Assembly: GCA_037102815.1 (NCBI GenBank)
Contig: BTPP01000007.1
Coordinates: 62,001 to 126,000, forward strand
Direction: 5' to 3'
Length of the DNA stretch: 64,000 bases
Source of the DNA: Neurospora intermedia
Lineage: Eukaryota > Ascomycota > Sordariomycetes > Sordariales > Sordariaceae
Shown here: positions 11,723 to 23,490 of the stretch, one piece after another
Numbering within the stretch: position 1 is the first letter of the stretch
Layout of the letters: every line of letters begins with the position of its first letter
Program-made: the position numbers and the translations under genes
The notes under the pieces: model-generated
Told to the model about the DNA's origin: nothing
What the model saw: the letters and a program-made list of their open reading frames with translations, nothing else
The model's database searches: none

Positions 11723-13057
11723 CTAGCTGAGGGTGTTCTTGACCATAGGAATCAACGCCCCGTCGACATAACTCGGACTCCTCCACGTATTCCAATCATG
11801 GGTCAGCAGCCCCCATCCCTCGTCGTAATCCTGCGTGCCAGACCGGATGTAATACGACCCCGCCAGCACCCAGATAAACCAGCCCGCCTTCTGCGCGGGC
11901 AAATAGCTTGCCAGACAGCTAGCGTACGTCCCCTTCCACGTACTCGCATCCATCTGAAACCCAAACTCGGTCAACATGACGGGGAATTGGTTTACCGCAG
12001 AGCTCGTCAACGCCTGGAATCCATTGTTGTACAAATTGTTTTGTAAATTGTTGCAGTTGGTGGCGCTGGTTTCGTAGTTGTGCAGTTCGAGGACGAGTTT
12101 GTTGGCGTAGCCGGGAAAATCGTTGAAACTGAACTTGCCGGTTCCCGGGGTCAAGGCGGTGCCTCGGACGACAGGCGTCAGGAAAGTATCGAAGGACAGG
12201 CCGGACAAGAAGATGAGAAGGTCGGGGTTCGAGGAGTGCACGGCTTCGGCGCCTTGCTTCATGTACATATACCATGTTTGCCAGTTGTATGTGGACTTGG
12301 CTGCCCCAGAGGTAGGCTCGCGCGGTTCATTGCGGAGGCCGATGGACACGAGGGATGTCCATTGTTTGCCCTGGAAAACACGACGGTGTCAATAGGAAGC
12401 AGGATGACAGGGAAAAGGGAGTCATGGGAGACATACATGGTTAGCCATATAAGCAAGACCTCTTGTCCAGTTGGCTGCGGAAAAGTACGTGTCTCCCCAC
12501 CAGCTGTTTCCATCGCCAGTCGAGCAGCACCACATGCCCTTAGAGATATGGTTATCCAAGTGGACAAAGATGTGCTGCTTTGCGCATTCGGCCGCTACGG
12601 CGTCAAACACCTGCAGCCTGGTAGTACTCGGCGTGAACTGGGGGTTCTTGGCTAAGACCTGGTCGAGCAGCTTGGGGCCGTTTGTCGACCCGAGGGCCTG
12701 GGTGAAGGCCTTTTGGAGGGTAATATCCTCCCCTCCGTTGGAGTAGATTTCGTCGACCATTTGAATGGCGAAGGTTAGACGGATGGCGTTCATGCCAAGG
12801 CTCTTGATTTTGGACACAATGGTTGCGATGGATTGGTACTGCAGACCCTCGGGGATCATAACATCGGCTGCTCCGGGCCAGTTGACGCCGGCGTACGTCA
12901 AGTTGGTACCAGAGGCATCGCGGATCCAACGGCCGGAGGCTACAAGGGGGCCGTTGGGCCATGGGGCGCGAGTGTCGAGGGCATCGCCGTGAGGTTGGTT
13001 GGTGGGAGCGGCGACAGAGAAGCCGACGAGGCCAGCGACAATGGTGACGAGCCTCAT
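11723..13057 (-). CDS. Secreted glycoside hydrolase family 5 (cellulase-type)
   Basis: Model on the minus strand: exons 13057-12437 and 12370-11723, giving 422 residues. The 66-base intron (GTATGT donor, CAG acceptor) joins MANH to GKQWTS in phase 0. A signal peptide (MRLVTIVAGLVGFSVAA) predicts secretion. The TIM-barrel landmarks of GH5 are present: LTYAGVNWPGA, the acid/base motif LRNEPREP (Glu about 222), and the nucleophile motif VMLTEFGF (Glu about 342). The stretch WCCSTGDGNSWWGDTYF precedes the acid, as in endoglucanase-like GH5 subfamilies. Likely action is hydrolysis of a beta-linked polysaccharide such as a glucan; the exact subfamily and substrate cannot be fixed by eye. No cellulose-binding domain is attached. 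Its stop lies 49 bases from the stop of the convergent monooxygenase gene. Confidence 0.88.
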
Positions 13058-14393
13058 GTTGAGCAGTGGTGATGGTACATTGTCAAGTGCACATCGGTCG
13101 ACATGTCTGGGATTTCTCGGTGTTTATACCTTGTATTGAACCCGAACATGGGCCTATATATGCGAAATTACACCGTGATATATAGAGGTAGATGTCGCAG
13201 TTTACCAGTCAGGATGTCTTTGGCCAGGATGGTACTCTGGAAATGTGCGGGGAAAGCACGCGGAGAGGGTGAATATTCCACCTATGAGGCCGAGACATGG
13301 TCCATTGAGGTGACATCCAAGTGTAGATTGAAGCAACGATCACATGTTGACATGGTCCAGATATGAAATTTGGTAGAGTGTCCGGCTCGAGGTTGTTGAA
13401 GTCTATGGGTGAGAGGACTGTAACGAAGACTCGGCTCCGCGATCCCCGTAAGGTATTCACTCACAAGTATTTAGCTTTGGCAATACGGCGTTTGCGGGTT
13501 CTTTCGTCTGGTCTGTTGTTTCCATCCAGTGTTGCAATGGAAATACTCGACACCGACGCAGTCTTTCCTTTGTCTCTTCACATCCAGTGGCATTCAATGC
13601 TTCGCTCGATAAGGCAGTGGTCATTTTTGAAGGTCCGTGTTGAATGTGGAGGAGATCGGATTGAGCATGGCACACGGGCAGATACGGCTGTTGAACTTGT
13701 CGAGTTGAAGATGTGATGTTGAAGAAGGCGATGAAGGTGTGACGGATTGTGCCGGCAGGCAACTTGAAGTGTCGGGCAAACTTGAAGACTGCAGCACTAC
13801 AGTATGCCAAGCCCTTGTTTGTGGATGCTCAAGGGAGGCAGCCACTGCTCAGCCACAGAAATGACATCAACCTCCACGTACACAGTAAGATGCCACCCCA
13901 CCGCAGTTCTCCCATCGTCTGATAAGGTACCTCTATGAGACTACTACAGAGGGTCTTTAGGGGAGCTGTGCACTAACAATTATCGCCAACAAAGGCCGGC
14001 CAGCGGATCATGGCCATGGACCTTGATGGACAGCAACGGAATCCAGGCATCCATCACGAGAACAACAAAAGCATACGTTTTAGATCTCTACAAAACACGA
14101 GAGCTTACGAATTCGCCGCAAGGTATTCAATCTCAACTGAGAAATTAAACAGGAAAACGAAATTGTAATCTGTTTGTTTGTTGAACCATTCCACATCCCG
14201 CCGCAGTGAACAACACCCAGTCTACACGTCTAAGCCCCCTTCTGTATTCCCGACCCCGCAACAACTGACAGCATCAATCAACCCGACTGATCTTCCTATA
14301 ACAACAACACCCTCGCTCTTTATTCCATTGACCTCAACCATATTCACAAATCCCTTGATCTACACTTGGACCTACAGCGACACACAGAAAACG
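13058..14393. other. Intergenic between divergent GH5 and SYLF genes
   Basis: About 1.3 kb containing both divergent promoters. Open frames at 13363-13810 show no family features. Two copies of the octamer TACCTCTA/TAGAGGTA occur, near 13186 and 13928. A CAAAT/TTTGTTTG-rich leader precedes the SYLF gene. No RNA gene is seen. Confidence 0.5.
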
Positions 14394-16568
14394 ATGAGCG
14401 GAAACGACGAAAAACGAAAGCTGGAAGCCCAGTACTTCCCTCCTCCCCCTCCCGGCCCTCCTCCCGGCCAAGCTCCCTCTTCCTCTACGTCGACAGCCCA
14501 GGGCCAACCACCTCGCCATCCCGACGAGGTGCCCATTCCCGACTACAACCCATCGCATCCCCAATATGCGCCTCCCCCGAATGCCACCAAGGAAGACATC
14601 TACGGCGCTACCCCGACCGACGAACACCCGCCCCCGTTCCCTCCCAGGCCTACCTCGTCTGGCAAGGCTGGAGACGAAAAGGTCAAGCTCTCATGGGGCC
14701 AGAAGCTAGCAGGATGGGGAACCAAGGCCGCCGCTCCCATCAACGCTCTAGCCAACAAGATGGGCTCCGAGGCTTTCTTGCCAGGCCCCATGGATAAGGA
14801 GGTTGAGAAGGCCGCCCGTATCCTGAGGAGCTTCTGCAGTATGTCACACCTTCCCGCTTCTAGAGCTATGTAGTCATCAATCGCTAACCACATCATGTCT
14901 CTTCCAGAGGACGGCATCTACAGCGACGCAGCTCCCACCACCGCCCCTCCTCAAACCACCTTCCCCGTCGCCAACAAGGTCGAGCCCACCGCCGCCGAAA
15001 CCGCCTCCAAGCCCCCCGTCGACACACAGCCCGTTGACGCTGCCACCGCCAAGAAAAAGTCGCGTGTTCTCCTCACCATTCCTTCCAAGGTCATCGCCAA
15101 GGCCCAAGGCTTGGCTATCTTTACTACCGTCCGCGCCGGCTTCCAAGTCACGGGCGCCAGCGGCTCTGGCGTCCTAATCGCCCGCCTCCCCGACGGCAGC
15201 TGGTCCCCTCCGTCCGGCATCCACGTCCACAGCATCGGTGCCGGTTTTGTCGTCGGTCTGGACATCTACGACTGCGTCGTTGTCATCAACTCCAAGGAGG
15301 CCCTCGAGGCTTTCACCCGCACCCGTCTCAGCCTGGGTAGCGACCTGGCTGTTACCGCCGGGCCATGGGGCGCCGGTGGTGCTTTGGATTGGGGCGTGCC
15401 ACAGGGGCAGAAGACGGATAAGGGCAAGGGCAAGGATGGTAAGCCTTCGTCGCGGCCAACAACGGCCGATGGCAAGCCCATCCTTTCCTCGGACAACACC
15501 CAGTTCACCAACCCGCCTGTTGACCCCGACTTCGACCCGGATCACCCAGAGGAGGCCGGCAAGCAAGCCAACAAGAACCGCAAGCCCAGCCCATTCGTCG
15601 AGGCCGTCAAGAAGCCCGTCTACAGCTACGTCAAGTCGCGCGGCTTTTACGCCGGCGTGCAAGTGGATGGAACCGTCGTCACCGAACGCAAGGATGCCAA
15701 TGCCGCATTCTACGGTAGGCCAGTCACCGTTCAGCAGATCCTCAAGGGCGAAGTTCCTGCCCCTCCCGTCGTCAGCGGTCTTCGTGAGGTTCTAAAGGGT
15801 GCCGAGGGGTGGAGGGGTCAGCAGCAGGGTGCGGGACAGCAGCAACAGCAGCAGACGGTACACATGCCTCAGGGACATATCCCGCAGCATCATGTCCAGC
15901 CTGTCCCTGCTCAGCAGCCGTACCCCAGTCAGGGACAGCAGCCCTACCAACCCCAGCTTTTGTCCAAACCGTCTCCCGAGGGCTACTACGCTCCTGGTAA
16001 GCCTCCTAGTGGCCCAGCTGGTGGTACCGCCCCAGCGCCCGCGGGAACAGGAGGCTACCTATACAACCCCCAGCTCCTCTCCGAGCAGCCACATCAGGGC
16101 CAGGGATATTCCGGCGGTGCCCACGGCCACTTCTCCCCACTGAACCAGCAGCCAACAGACGCTTACCGTCCCCCGCCTCCTCCTGCCTCTACGTACACAG
16201 GAGGCGGTCCGGCCGAGGTTAGCGGCGTGACCTCCGGTGTCCGCGGTCTTGACCTTAACTCGGCTGGTCCATCCACAGAAACCGCCGGCGTGGTACCGCC
16301 CCCTCCCGGCACCCAAGCATCAGATGCGGCACGCGCAAAGGCCGCCGAAGCCGCTGCTGAGACCGCCCACGCTCATGGTTCCGAGCCACCCCCGCCTTCG
16401 TATGAGGAGTTCGGGTCGTCTTCGTCAACTGCCCCTGTCGTGCCTGGGTACCCTGGGCATCCGGCTCACGCTCCTCAGACAGATGGAGTGACGGAGGAAT
16501 TGCCGCCTGCGTATGTTGAGGACGGAGTGTACAGGCCTGATGTTGGGGATCATAAACGTCAGCAGTAG
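14394..16568 (+). CDS. SYLF-domain (Ysc84/SH3YL1-like) protein
   Basis: Model: exons 14394-14838 and 14908-16568, giving 701 residues. The 69-base intron (GTATGT, CTAAC, CAG) joins RSFC to KDGIYS. The N terminus is proline-rich (PPPPPGPPPG). The SYLF domain spans roughly residues 200-420, with AKAQGLAIFTTVRAGF, GSGVLIARLPDGSWSPPS and GFVVGLDIYDCVVVIN, ending near VKSRGFYAGVQVDG. An unstructured insertion splits the domain. The C-terminal 280 residues are Pro/Gln/Gly-rich with a short Q run and PPPPSYEEF/PPAY motifs that could bind WW-domain (Rsp5-type) ligases. SYLF proteins bind phosphoinositides and actin at endocytic sites; the yeast relative carries an SH3 domain, which is absent here. 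A cytosolic endocytosis or membrane-linked role is inferred. Confidence 0.88.
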
Positions 16569-17590
16569 AGCAATAATTGGTTGGTGAGTGTGGGCTATGG
16601 ACGCAGTACTATGAAATCTTCTCTTCTAGGTTGCTTTGGCCTTTCTGGACCTTCCTTTTTGCGTTTCATACGAGTTATCCCTGTGCCTTGAGTTAGTCCT
16701 TATATGTAATGGACGGGCCTATTCTGCATTTACTGCCTGTCTTTAGCTAGCTTGCTTTTTCCGCCGTCAATCAAAGTTTCGATACCCTTCACTTCGTACT
16801 ACATAGCCCAATTTCTTGTTTATCATGCCATCAGTTACGCGATGATGTATTATATGATTTCCTGTCTGCCGTGAAGTCAGGTTGATCTATCAATTTAGAC
16901 TTCCTCTAAATCAGTAATCCATTCGTTCACTTCCAAGTTCAATCGATCGATGAGCTATGGTTTACAGATCACTACGCGATCATATCGCAAGTTGCAAGAG
17001 TTGTGGAAACAGTGATGCTGTTTACTCATAGGCGTGAGATATTAACTTACTCTTGCTTGATGAAGTTCCATCACTGCAAAAGAAGGATAGAAGGGAGACA
17101 ACGTCAGCCACTGGCAGTGTCTTACACTCCTACTTCCTAGAGTCCTCGAAGCCGGTAGCAGTGGCTGTGAGCTTCTTTGTTTGCTGCAAGAGGATCAAGC
17201 CACGGATCTTTCCCCCCTTCAGAATCTAAATGCGATAAGCGGACAAAGCGAAAATGCCGAAATGGCTCTAGGAAGATCTACTACCTCAAAGAAGGCCGGT
17301 TCATGTAGACAAAGAAGCCAATGCACCAGGTACTGACATTGAACTGACAAGAATCTCCACCTGGACAGCAGACGACACATCTTCCTGATTCTTTTCCCAT
17401 TTGCTTCATAGCTATCCAAAGCATCACTTCACTTCCTCGAGACGTGTGCCCTACCCTTACTTTATCCTCTTTTACAATACCTTGTTCCTCGGACATTGCC
17501 CCGGATATCAACATGCTACAACATACAACCTAACAAGTAAACCATCACTGGAAAACACACCATCACCAACACCCCGTGCAACCAAAAGTC
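16569..17590. other. Intergenic
   Basis: About 1 kb holding the SYLF 3' region and the promoter/leader of the DPSYxP-repeat gene. No open frame with family features and no RNA gene are recognised. Confidence 0.5.
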
Positions 17591-20500
17591 ATGGCCAGAT
17601 CCAACTTTCCCTCCTCTGGTGTCCCGCCGCTTTTGCGACCTCCACCACCACCACCAACTCCAAATCCGACAGGACGACGACGTCACAATCGAAAGAGGAA
17701 AAGCAAACTCCTTTTAGCCGATGAACGGTTCAAGACGGGTCATGGTCCACCAAAGCCAACAACTACATGTACTACAACCCACGCGCTCAACGCCGCTCTT
17801 CTTACATGTAGTCCAAGTCCAAGTCCAAGTCCAAAGGCGACCACCACTACTGCGAGCTCAATAATCACTTCATGTTTGCCTGCGAAAGCGCCCCTGGTCC
17901 ATACAGGTAACCAAGCAGCGACGACCCAAATTCGAATTCCCCAAGATGAAAACACGATTGACCGGACAGACCACAAAGCTGGTAGAGCACAGAAATCGCT
18001 ACCTCTAATCCATGTCGTGGATGATGACGAGGTTGCATCAGATCCAGATCCCCGGTCTACAAACATGAAACCCGCGCTCAACGTATTCGCTGTGAAAATA
18101 AAGAAGGCAGCGCCAACGGGCAAAGCAAGCAAACTGAAGTCTGCTGCTGCTGCTGCTGCTGCAAACAAACAAAGACCCAAAGATCCGTCCTATCGCCCTT
18201 TGAGAGGAACGCACGGATGGTCTTCCGAGTCCACTGATGAAGATTTGAACGTGGGCTTTGTTCCGGGTGATCTCCCTGACTTTCGGCAAGTCAATGGCCA
18301 GCAGGAACATAAACAGTTCTCTCCCGTTACGGGTATCACTGGTAGTATGTCACCACCACGGCCAACACGACCACCGCCGCCGCCGCCGATTCCAAATCGA
18401 CTCAAGCGCAAGCGTATAGATGATCCGACTTATCGGCCATCTAAGAACAGCGAGGGATCCACTTCCGACGACAACGATGCTGAGGAAGATGACGAGTCTG
18501 ACGAAGGAATCGAAGCGTTGAAAAGGGTGGTTAAGGATAATAATGCAAAGGTTAAGAAGGTCAGGCGCAAGGTGGCTGAGAAACAACAGGAGAACATAAA
18601 CGTTGCGGAGGAAGAAAAGAAGAGCCAATTGGTGCTAAAAGAGCACAAGACCGATGATGATGAAAAGCGAAACCCGTCCATGAAGAAGAAGAAGAAGAAG
18701 AACCGGAAGTCCGTTTTGGATCCATCTTATAAGCCACTCAAAGACGAAGAAGATGACAGCGAGGAATACAGTGACGAGTATACCTCTACTGATGGCTGGA
18801 ATAGACAACGAAGAAAAAGGGTCCACGCCCCAGACGGTGGCGATGGTCGGGAGGAGAAATATAATGACTACAATGAAAACGTCAGCCTCAACGATAACCC
18901 CACAAACGACGTGGTTCCTACTACGAAGCCAATCCTTCCATGCCAAGCACGTCCCTGTCTGCCTCCAAAGTTCGGCAGGCGGAAGGTCAACCGCCTTTCC
19001 AAGCCTCCTCGCATCTACGACCCCTCCTATAAGCCGGGGACCACCTCATCGGACGATGATAGCAACGGCACCGACTCGAGTTGGAGCTCCACGGGAGAGG
19101 GCAAAGACAGGAAGAAGAAGAAACGAAAGAAATTATATCAGCCAAAGAATGCACCCAAGAAGAAAAACCAGACGGTCAGCAACCTGCATCAAGAGGTCAT
19201 AAGACTGATGCTAGAAGAAACCAAACCGAAACCCGCCTTCGCAATGCCCGTGACCAAAAAGCGAAAACGCCCTCGTCTCATCAGACGAAACACCAGCGAC
19301 CGATCCTTTTGCCAATCGGACACTCCTAGTGACCAGTACAGCGATGAATGGTACAGTTCGGAGTACTCCTCTGAGTTGGACGTCAAGAACAAGAAGAGAA
19401 AGAAGGGAACGAAAAAGAAGAAGGACCAGTGGAATGTGACCCGAGTTGCTCCAGGATTGGGACTTGTGACTGGGAGGGTCCTGGACTTGGATCGTGGGAG
19501 GCCAATTGAAGCAAGCGAAGAGGAAACGAGAGAAAGTGTGAAACGAGAAGAGGACGAATCAACAAGCAGGAAAAAGATAGAAAGAGGAAGAAATGGGACC
19601 ATCGACGCTATCGATGGCACATACGAGCCATCTGCGGACTCTCCATCATCCGAGTCTGAGTCTGCAGCTATGCCAGACTTGGACCGTTCCGTCTCCAGCA
19701 TAGAGATTAGCAACGACAACGAAAAGCGCGAGCCGATATTCGAGCCGGAGAAAGATGTTGTTCTACCACCCGTGAATCTAAAAGGGGAAACACCGCAGAT
19801 CCACACCGGGCACGAACCTCTTTCCAATATCAGAACTGCTTTCTACCCCCTCTGCCATGATCGTTACTCACCTTGGCCGCCAGCGCGCGGCACGGTATAC
19901 TGCCAGCCTTGCTTCCGGGAGCAAGTGATAGTTCGGGGCTTACTGATTCGGCGGGGGATAAGCGAGACTTTGAGGTTGCTGAAAGTGTTGTTGGGTGGCG
20001 GGTCTGACTTCGGGAATGAATTGGACGAAGCTCTTGAGATTCTAGGTGGTGTTGTTGTAACCGAGCAAACGAGTATGACACATGTAGAAGACCATGACCA
20101 GGGCCAGGATGACGAGGACGAGAGAGAAGAAAGGGTTCAACGGGGACAAGACACTTGCACCAAGCCCATGCCCTCAGCACAGTCATCCCTTGCCAAACTG
20201 CCCGAAGATGTCCGGACCCTCTTGGTGCTGAGGCGCCTTTCAGATGTTGTCAACGCTAGAAGCATGCCAACTGCACCCACAGCGCGCCCCTCCGGCCCTG
20301 ATGTTTCGCTTGAAACGCCCGCTTCTCTTCACGTCCCGTCTGACGCCAATGCCGTCTCTCCGGACCCTTGCTACCAACAGCAAGACCCGACCGGTCCGAG
20401 CCGCTACTCATCTCCGTTCGCTCCATGTCCTCCATTAACCCTACGTGACGGGACTCACAGCCGCGCCGCCACCAGTACCGGCATCAATGCGTCTTACTTC

Positions 20501-21454
20501 TCCCTCAAGCCTCCTTCCACAAGATCTATTATTTCCCTTCCGGCTCAAAACCCACTGGACAACGCCATAAACATCCTACACGACGCCCTGGGCATCTCTA
20601 CCTGGCAAGCTCGTCGATTATGGGATCAGTATGAAGGCTCGGGTATATGGGAGCTAGCGCAGGTGGATTCGCTTGTCAAAAAATCCCATGCGAAATTCCT
20701 AAACGAGCATCAGACCACGAAAGAGCTCCCATGGGCCGAGGCAAACGAATCGATTTTAGAGGGGGGAATGGGGAAGGATGAGAATCTTCAGGCTGCTATG
20801 CTGGGGTTGGAGGGTCTGGCTCGATTGGAAGAGGAAATTATGACCGCCTTGGCGGAGAGGGGGAGCCGAGAAGAAGAAAACGAGGGTCGAACTCGACAGA
20901 GTGATGGTGATGGGACTGGCAGTACAACAGGAGCAACACGCAGCATCATTGTTGGAGCTGTGACGGGGAGGAAGCAATCTCATGATGATGATGTTGACGA
21001 TGACTGCAGGTTGGGTTGGGGCCATGCTCAAAATCTTAACCAGAAATGCAAACTGATCAAACCCATCGACTTATTCAACCCCACGAGGCAGAAGGCACAG
21101 CCAGTTCCACCACAGCGAGCAAGAGAGCAGCAGCCGGTGATTCCTTGCCATTCCTGCTTCAGGTTCAACACTGTCAACCATAACAGTTGCGCTACCGTAA
21201 GACGCAACGACTACACTGAGATGAGCGATAGACCATGGGTAAAAACACTGCAATGGACTCTCGACATCAACGAGTCAGAAGCGGCCAAGATGACGCTCAA
21301 CAGCTTGTTGGATTTAATCAGCCGGAGTGGAAAAGCAGCCCATGTGAAGAGTTCCGGGTGGGAGTTTGTGGTGTACCGCCCCGGCGACCATGATGACGCG
21401 GAGATTCGGATTGTTTTCCTGGATGTTGAGCCTGGGCTGGATCCTCACTTGTAG
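17591..21454 (+). CDS. Large low-complexity protein with repeated DPSY(R/K)P motifs
   Basis: A single open frame of 1287 residues from the first ATG (context AAAGTCATGGCC). I do not recognise a named family. The N-terminal half is disordered, with a polyproline run, basic stretches and at least four copies of a motif: DPSYRP, DPTYRP, DPSYKP and DPSYKP at about residues 198, 277, 376 and 476. A degenerate GTYEPS lies near 676. Each is followed by a Ser/Asp/Glu cluster such as TSSDDDSNGTDSSW, and basic KKKKKK-type segments lie between copies, as in nuclear proteins. The C-terminal half has a possible Cys cluster (PLCHDRYSPW ... VYCQPC), a helical segment around NAINILHDALGISTWQARRLW, and another CHSC pair near the end. 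The composition suggests a nuclear or chromatin-linked protein; this is inference. No intron is needed. Confidence 0.75.
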   Translation: MARSNFPSSGVPPLLRPPPPPPTPNPTGRRRHNRKRKSKLLLADERFKTGHGPPKPTTTCTTTHALNAALLTCSPSPSPSPKATTTTASSIITSCLPAKAPLVHTGNQAATTQIRIPQDENTIDRTDHKAGRAQKSLPLIHVVDDDEVASDPDPRSTNMKPALNVFAVKIKKAAPTGKASKLKSAAAAAAANKQRPKDPSYRPLRGTHGWSSESTDEDLNVGFVPGDLPDFRQVNGQQEHKQFSPVTGITGSMSPPRPTRPPPPPPIPNRLKRKRIDDPTYRPSKNSEGSTSDDNDAEEDDESDEGIEALKRVVKDNNAKVKKVRRKVAEKQQENINVAEEEKKSQLVLKEHKTDDDEKRNPSMKKKKKKNRKSVLDPSYKPLKDEEDDSEEYSDEYTSTDGWNRQRRKRVHAPDGGDGREEKYNDYNENVSLNDNPTNDVVPTTKPILPCQARPCLPPKFGRRKVNRLSKPPRIYDPSYKPGTTSSDDDSNGTDSSWSSTGEGKDRKKKKRKKLYQPKNAPKKKNQTVSNLHQEVIRLMLEETKPKPAFAMPVTKKRKRPRLIRRNTSDRSFCQSDTPSDQYSDEWYSSEYSSELDVKNKKRKKGTKKKKDQWNVTRVAPGLGLVTGRVLDLDRGRPIEASEEETRESVKREEDESTSRKKIERGRNGTIDAIDGTYEPSADSPSSESESAAMPDLDRSVSSIEISNDNEKREPIFEPEKDVVLPPVNLKGETPQIHTGHEPLSNIRTAFYPLCHDRYSPWPPARGTVYCQPCFREQVIVRGLLIRRGISETLRLLKVLLGGGSDFGNELDEALEILGGVVVTEQTSMTHVEDHDQGQDDEDEREERVQRGQDTCTKPMPSAQSSLAKLPEDVRTLLVLRRLSDVVNARSMPTAPTARPSGPDVSLETPASLHVPSDANAVSPDPCYQQQDPTGPSRYSSPFAPCPPLTLRDGTHSRAATSTGINASYFSLKPPSTRSIISLPAQNPLDNAINILHDALGISTWQARRLWDQYEGSGIWELAQVDSLVKKSHAKFLNEHQTTKELPWAEANESILEGGMGKDENLQAAMLGLEGLARLEEEIMTALAERGSREEENEGRTRQSDGDGTGSTTGATRSIIVGAVTGRKQSHDDDVDDDCRLGWGHAQNLNQKCKLIKPIDLFNPTRQKAQPVPPQRAREQQPVIPCHSCFRFNTVNHNSCATVRRNDYTEMSDRPWVKTLQWTLDINESEAAKMTLNSLLDLISRSGKAAHVKSSGWEFVVYRPGDHDDAEIRIVFLDVEPGLDPHL

Positions 21455-23466
21455 GTGCGATGAAGATATCAATGACATGTGTATGTATGGCACAAGGGGA
21501 AGATCATAGGCCTCTTGGATCGAGATACATACTTTGTAGTCTGTTGTGGCATAATAGAATCGAACTGGCCAGCTCAAAACGAGCACTTGCTCACTGGTGT
21601 TGATTGATGATGAGATTGATGATGAGGGTACATACGCCTAAAGACACTTTAGAACACGTCCAAATCGCGGCATGGACGTGAAAAGCTCCCATCAACCAGA
21701 ATCAACCATGCAGGCGCCCGAAACATACATGGCTTCCGTCGTTTGACAAGCGCTGGACGCCGACGGGAGCAGACATGAAGATCCAGGTCCGAAACAGTCG
21801 TTATCAGTGGCTTGGCAGCACAATGGTGTTGGATATGCCGCTATCCCGGAAACTGGCGAGTTTGGGTGTGATTCGGAGATGAGGCTGTGACTTGCAGGTA
21901 GTCTGTCGACCACCACACGACGAGAACGTGAGGGGTGGCGATTATTGTATCGCACGCGACTGGTGGTATACGGTTCGTTGGATGTGATGTTCTTGAGTGA
22001 AGAGACTACAGGATACTACCATATAGTTAGTTGTAGTGTACACCAAAGACCGCGTCAGCTGCGCTGGGATCTGGCATGATTGATGGAAAGGGGTTCAGTT
22101 GTTGGTCGTCCTCTTGTACTACTACCCTCCAGCGCCTTATTCGTGATGTTTAGGTAATTCTCCGCTTGACTGAAACGGAGTCTCTGGGGAGCGGAGGCGA
22201 CGTCCTCTGGAACGCCGTGTAACTAACGGAGGGCAATCATAACCATTCGAAACAGAGGGTCCTCCACTGTGCGGTATTATTGACAAGTGATATGCGGGTC
22301 GATCAGGGGCTTCCTTGGCCTGGGTAGGATTCCCGAATCAGGGAATTGCAATGCGGTATTCCAATAATAGCACGACAAAGAGTTGACTCCAACGATCTCG
22401 GCTGAGAAGATGGAAGGATGGGTAGGGTCGTCAAACCCTACTGTAACAAGACACAAACAACAACAACAACAACCTGAAGGTGACCTGGGAAGCGTGTGAC
22501 GGTAGGCGGATAGGCCGATTGATTGATGACTTGATGAAAAGGGTGCGCGGGTCTGGACTCCTTCGGTGCGACTTTTGGGTTCTTGGACGGATGCGTTGGT
22601 AAAAAAAAAAGACGGAAATTGGATGGCCGTTGGACGACCAGGGGCGTCATCGTTTGTTCGGGGAAACGGGGGGGACATTAGGAGGGGAGGGGAGCCGCGG
22701 GAAGGTTAAGGTAATCGGGACAGGGAACTGAAAGCTTGATGTTCTTGGCGATGTTAGCACATTCTGGCGACAAACACCCATTGAGTGCAGTGTACTGCGT
22801 AGATCCTGTATCGCGTCAATGGAAAAGCAAGGCGACGACGACAAGGCGAATCGACAGACAAAAAGTGCCGGGCTCGTGTGATCAGCAGCAGCCAATGCGT
22901 CAACAAGGGGAGGATATGGCTTCGTGGAGGGATTGGAATTGGATTGTCAACTCGAAAGTTGGAGGTTGGAAGTTGGCAGCGTGATCCAGGCGAAATCGAG
23001 TGATGATCCGTTGGATTTGCGCGCAAGAATCAGGATTGGGGAGAGAATGGAAACTGAAAGATGTGCGGTTGACAGTTCAGTTCGTGTTCCAGCGGAACGG
23101 CGGGAGATACGAACGTCGGACGCTGCAGTGTGTGGCACAGTTAGTTGTCACTGCAGTGCAGGTGCCCCGATGGCGCGTCCCCTCTGCCGCCCGCATTGGA
23201 TGAGGTGTGCAGTGAGGTGGCTTCAGCTGGACGAAGAGCTGAGGTTGAAGACAACTTTACGAGTTCTTCTACCTTGCGAATGATCTCGTGAAAGCCAAAC
23301 GAAGCAACGAATAAACAATGGCTCGGCACTGGCACCCGGACATTTCTTCCGTGGGGAGAGAGGGAAAAAAACAACACGAAATAAAAAAAAACAAAAAAAA
23401 AATACAAAAAAAAACAACAAAGAAGCACGCGATGTCGATCTGCACAGCGAAGGCTGTACTGTACTG

Positions 23467-23490
23467 TACAGTAACGGAGTAGTTACTGTA
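23467..23490. repeat. Hairpin: 9-bp perfect stem
   Basis: TACAGTAAC and GTTACTGTA are separated by six bases, preceded by overlapping GTACT repeats. It is small and of unknown role. Confidence 0.4.

Noticed and set aside
13457-13810. 117-codon minus-strand frame upstream of the GH5 gene
   Set aside because: No family features, overlapping frames on both strands, and a position in a divergent promoter region.
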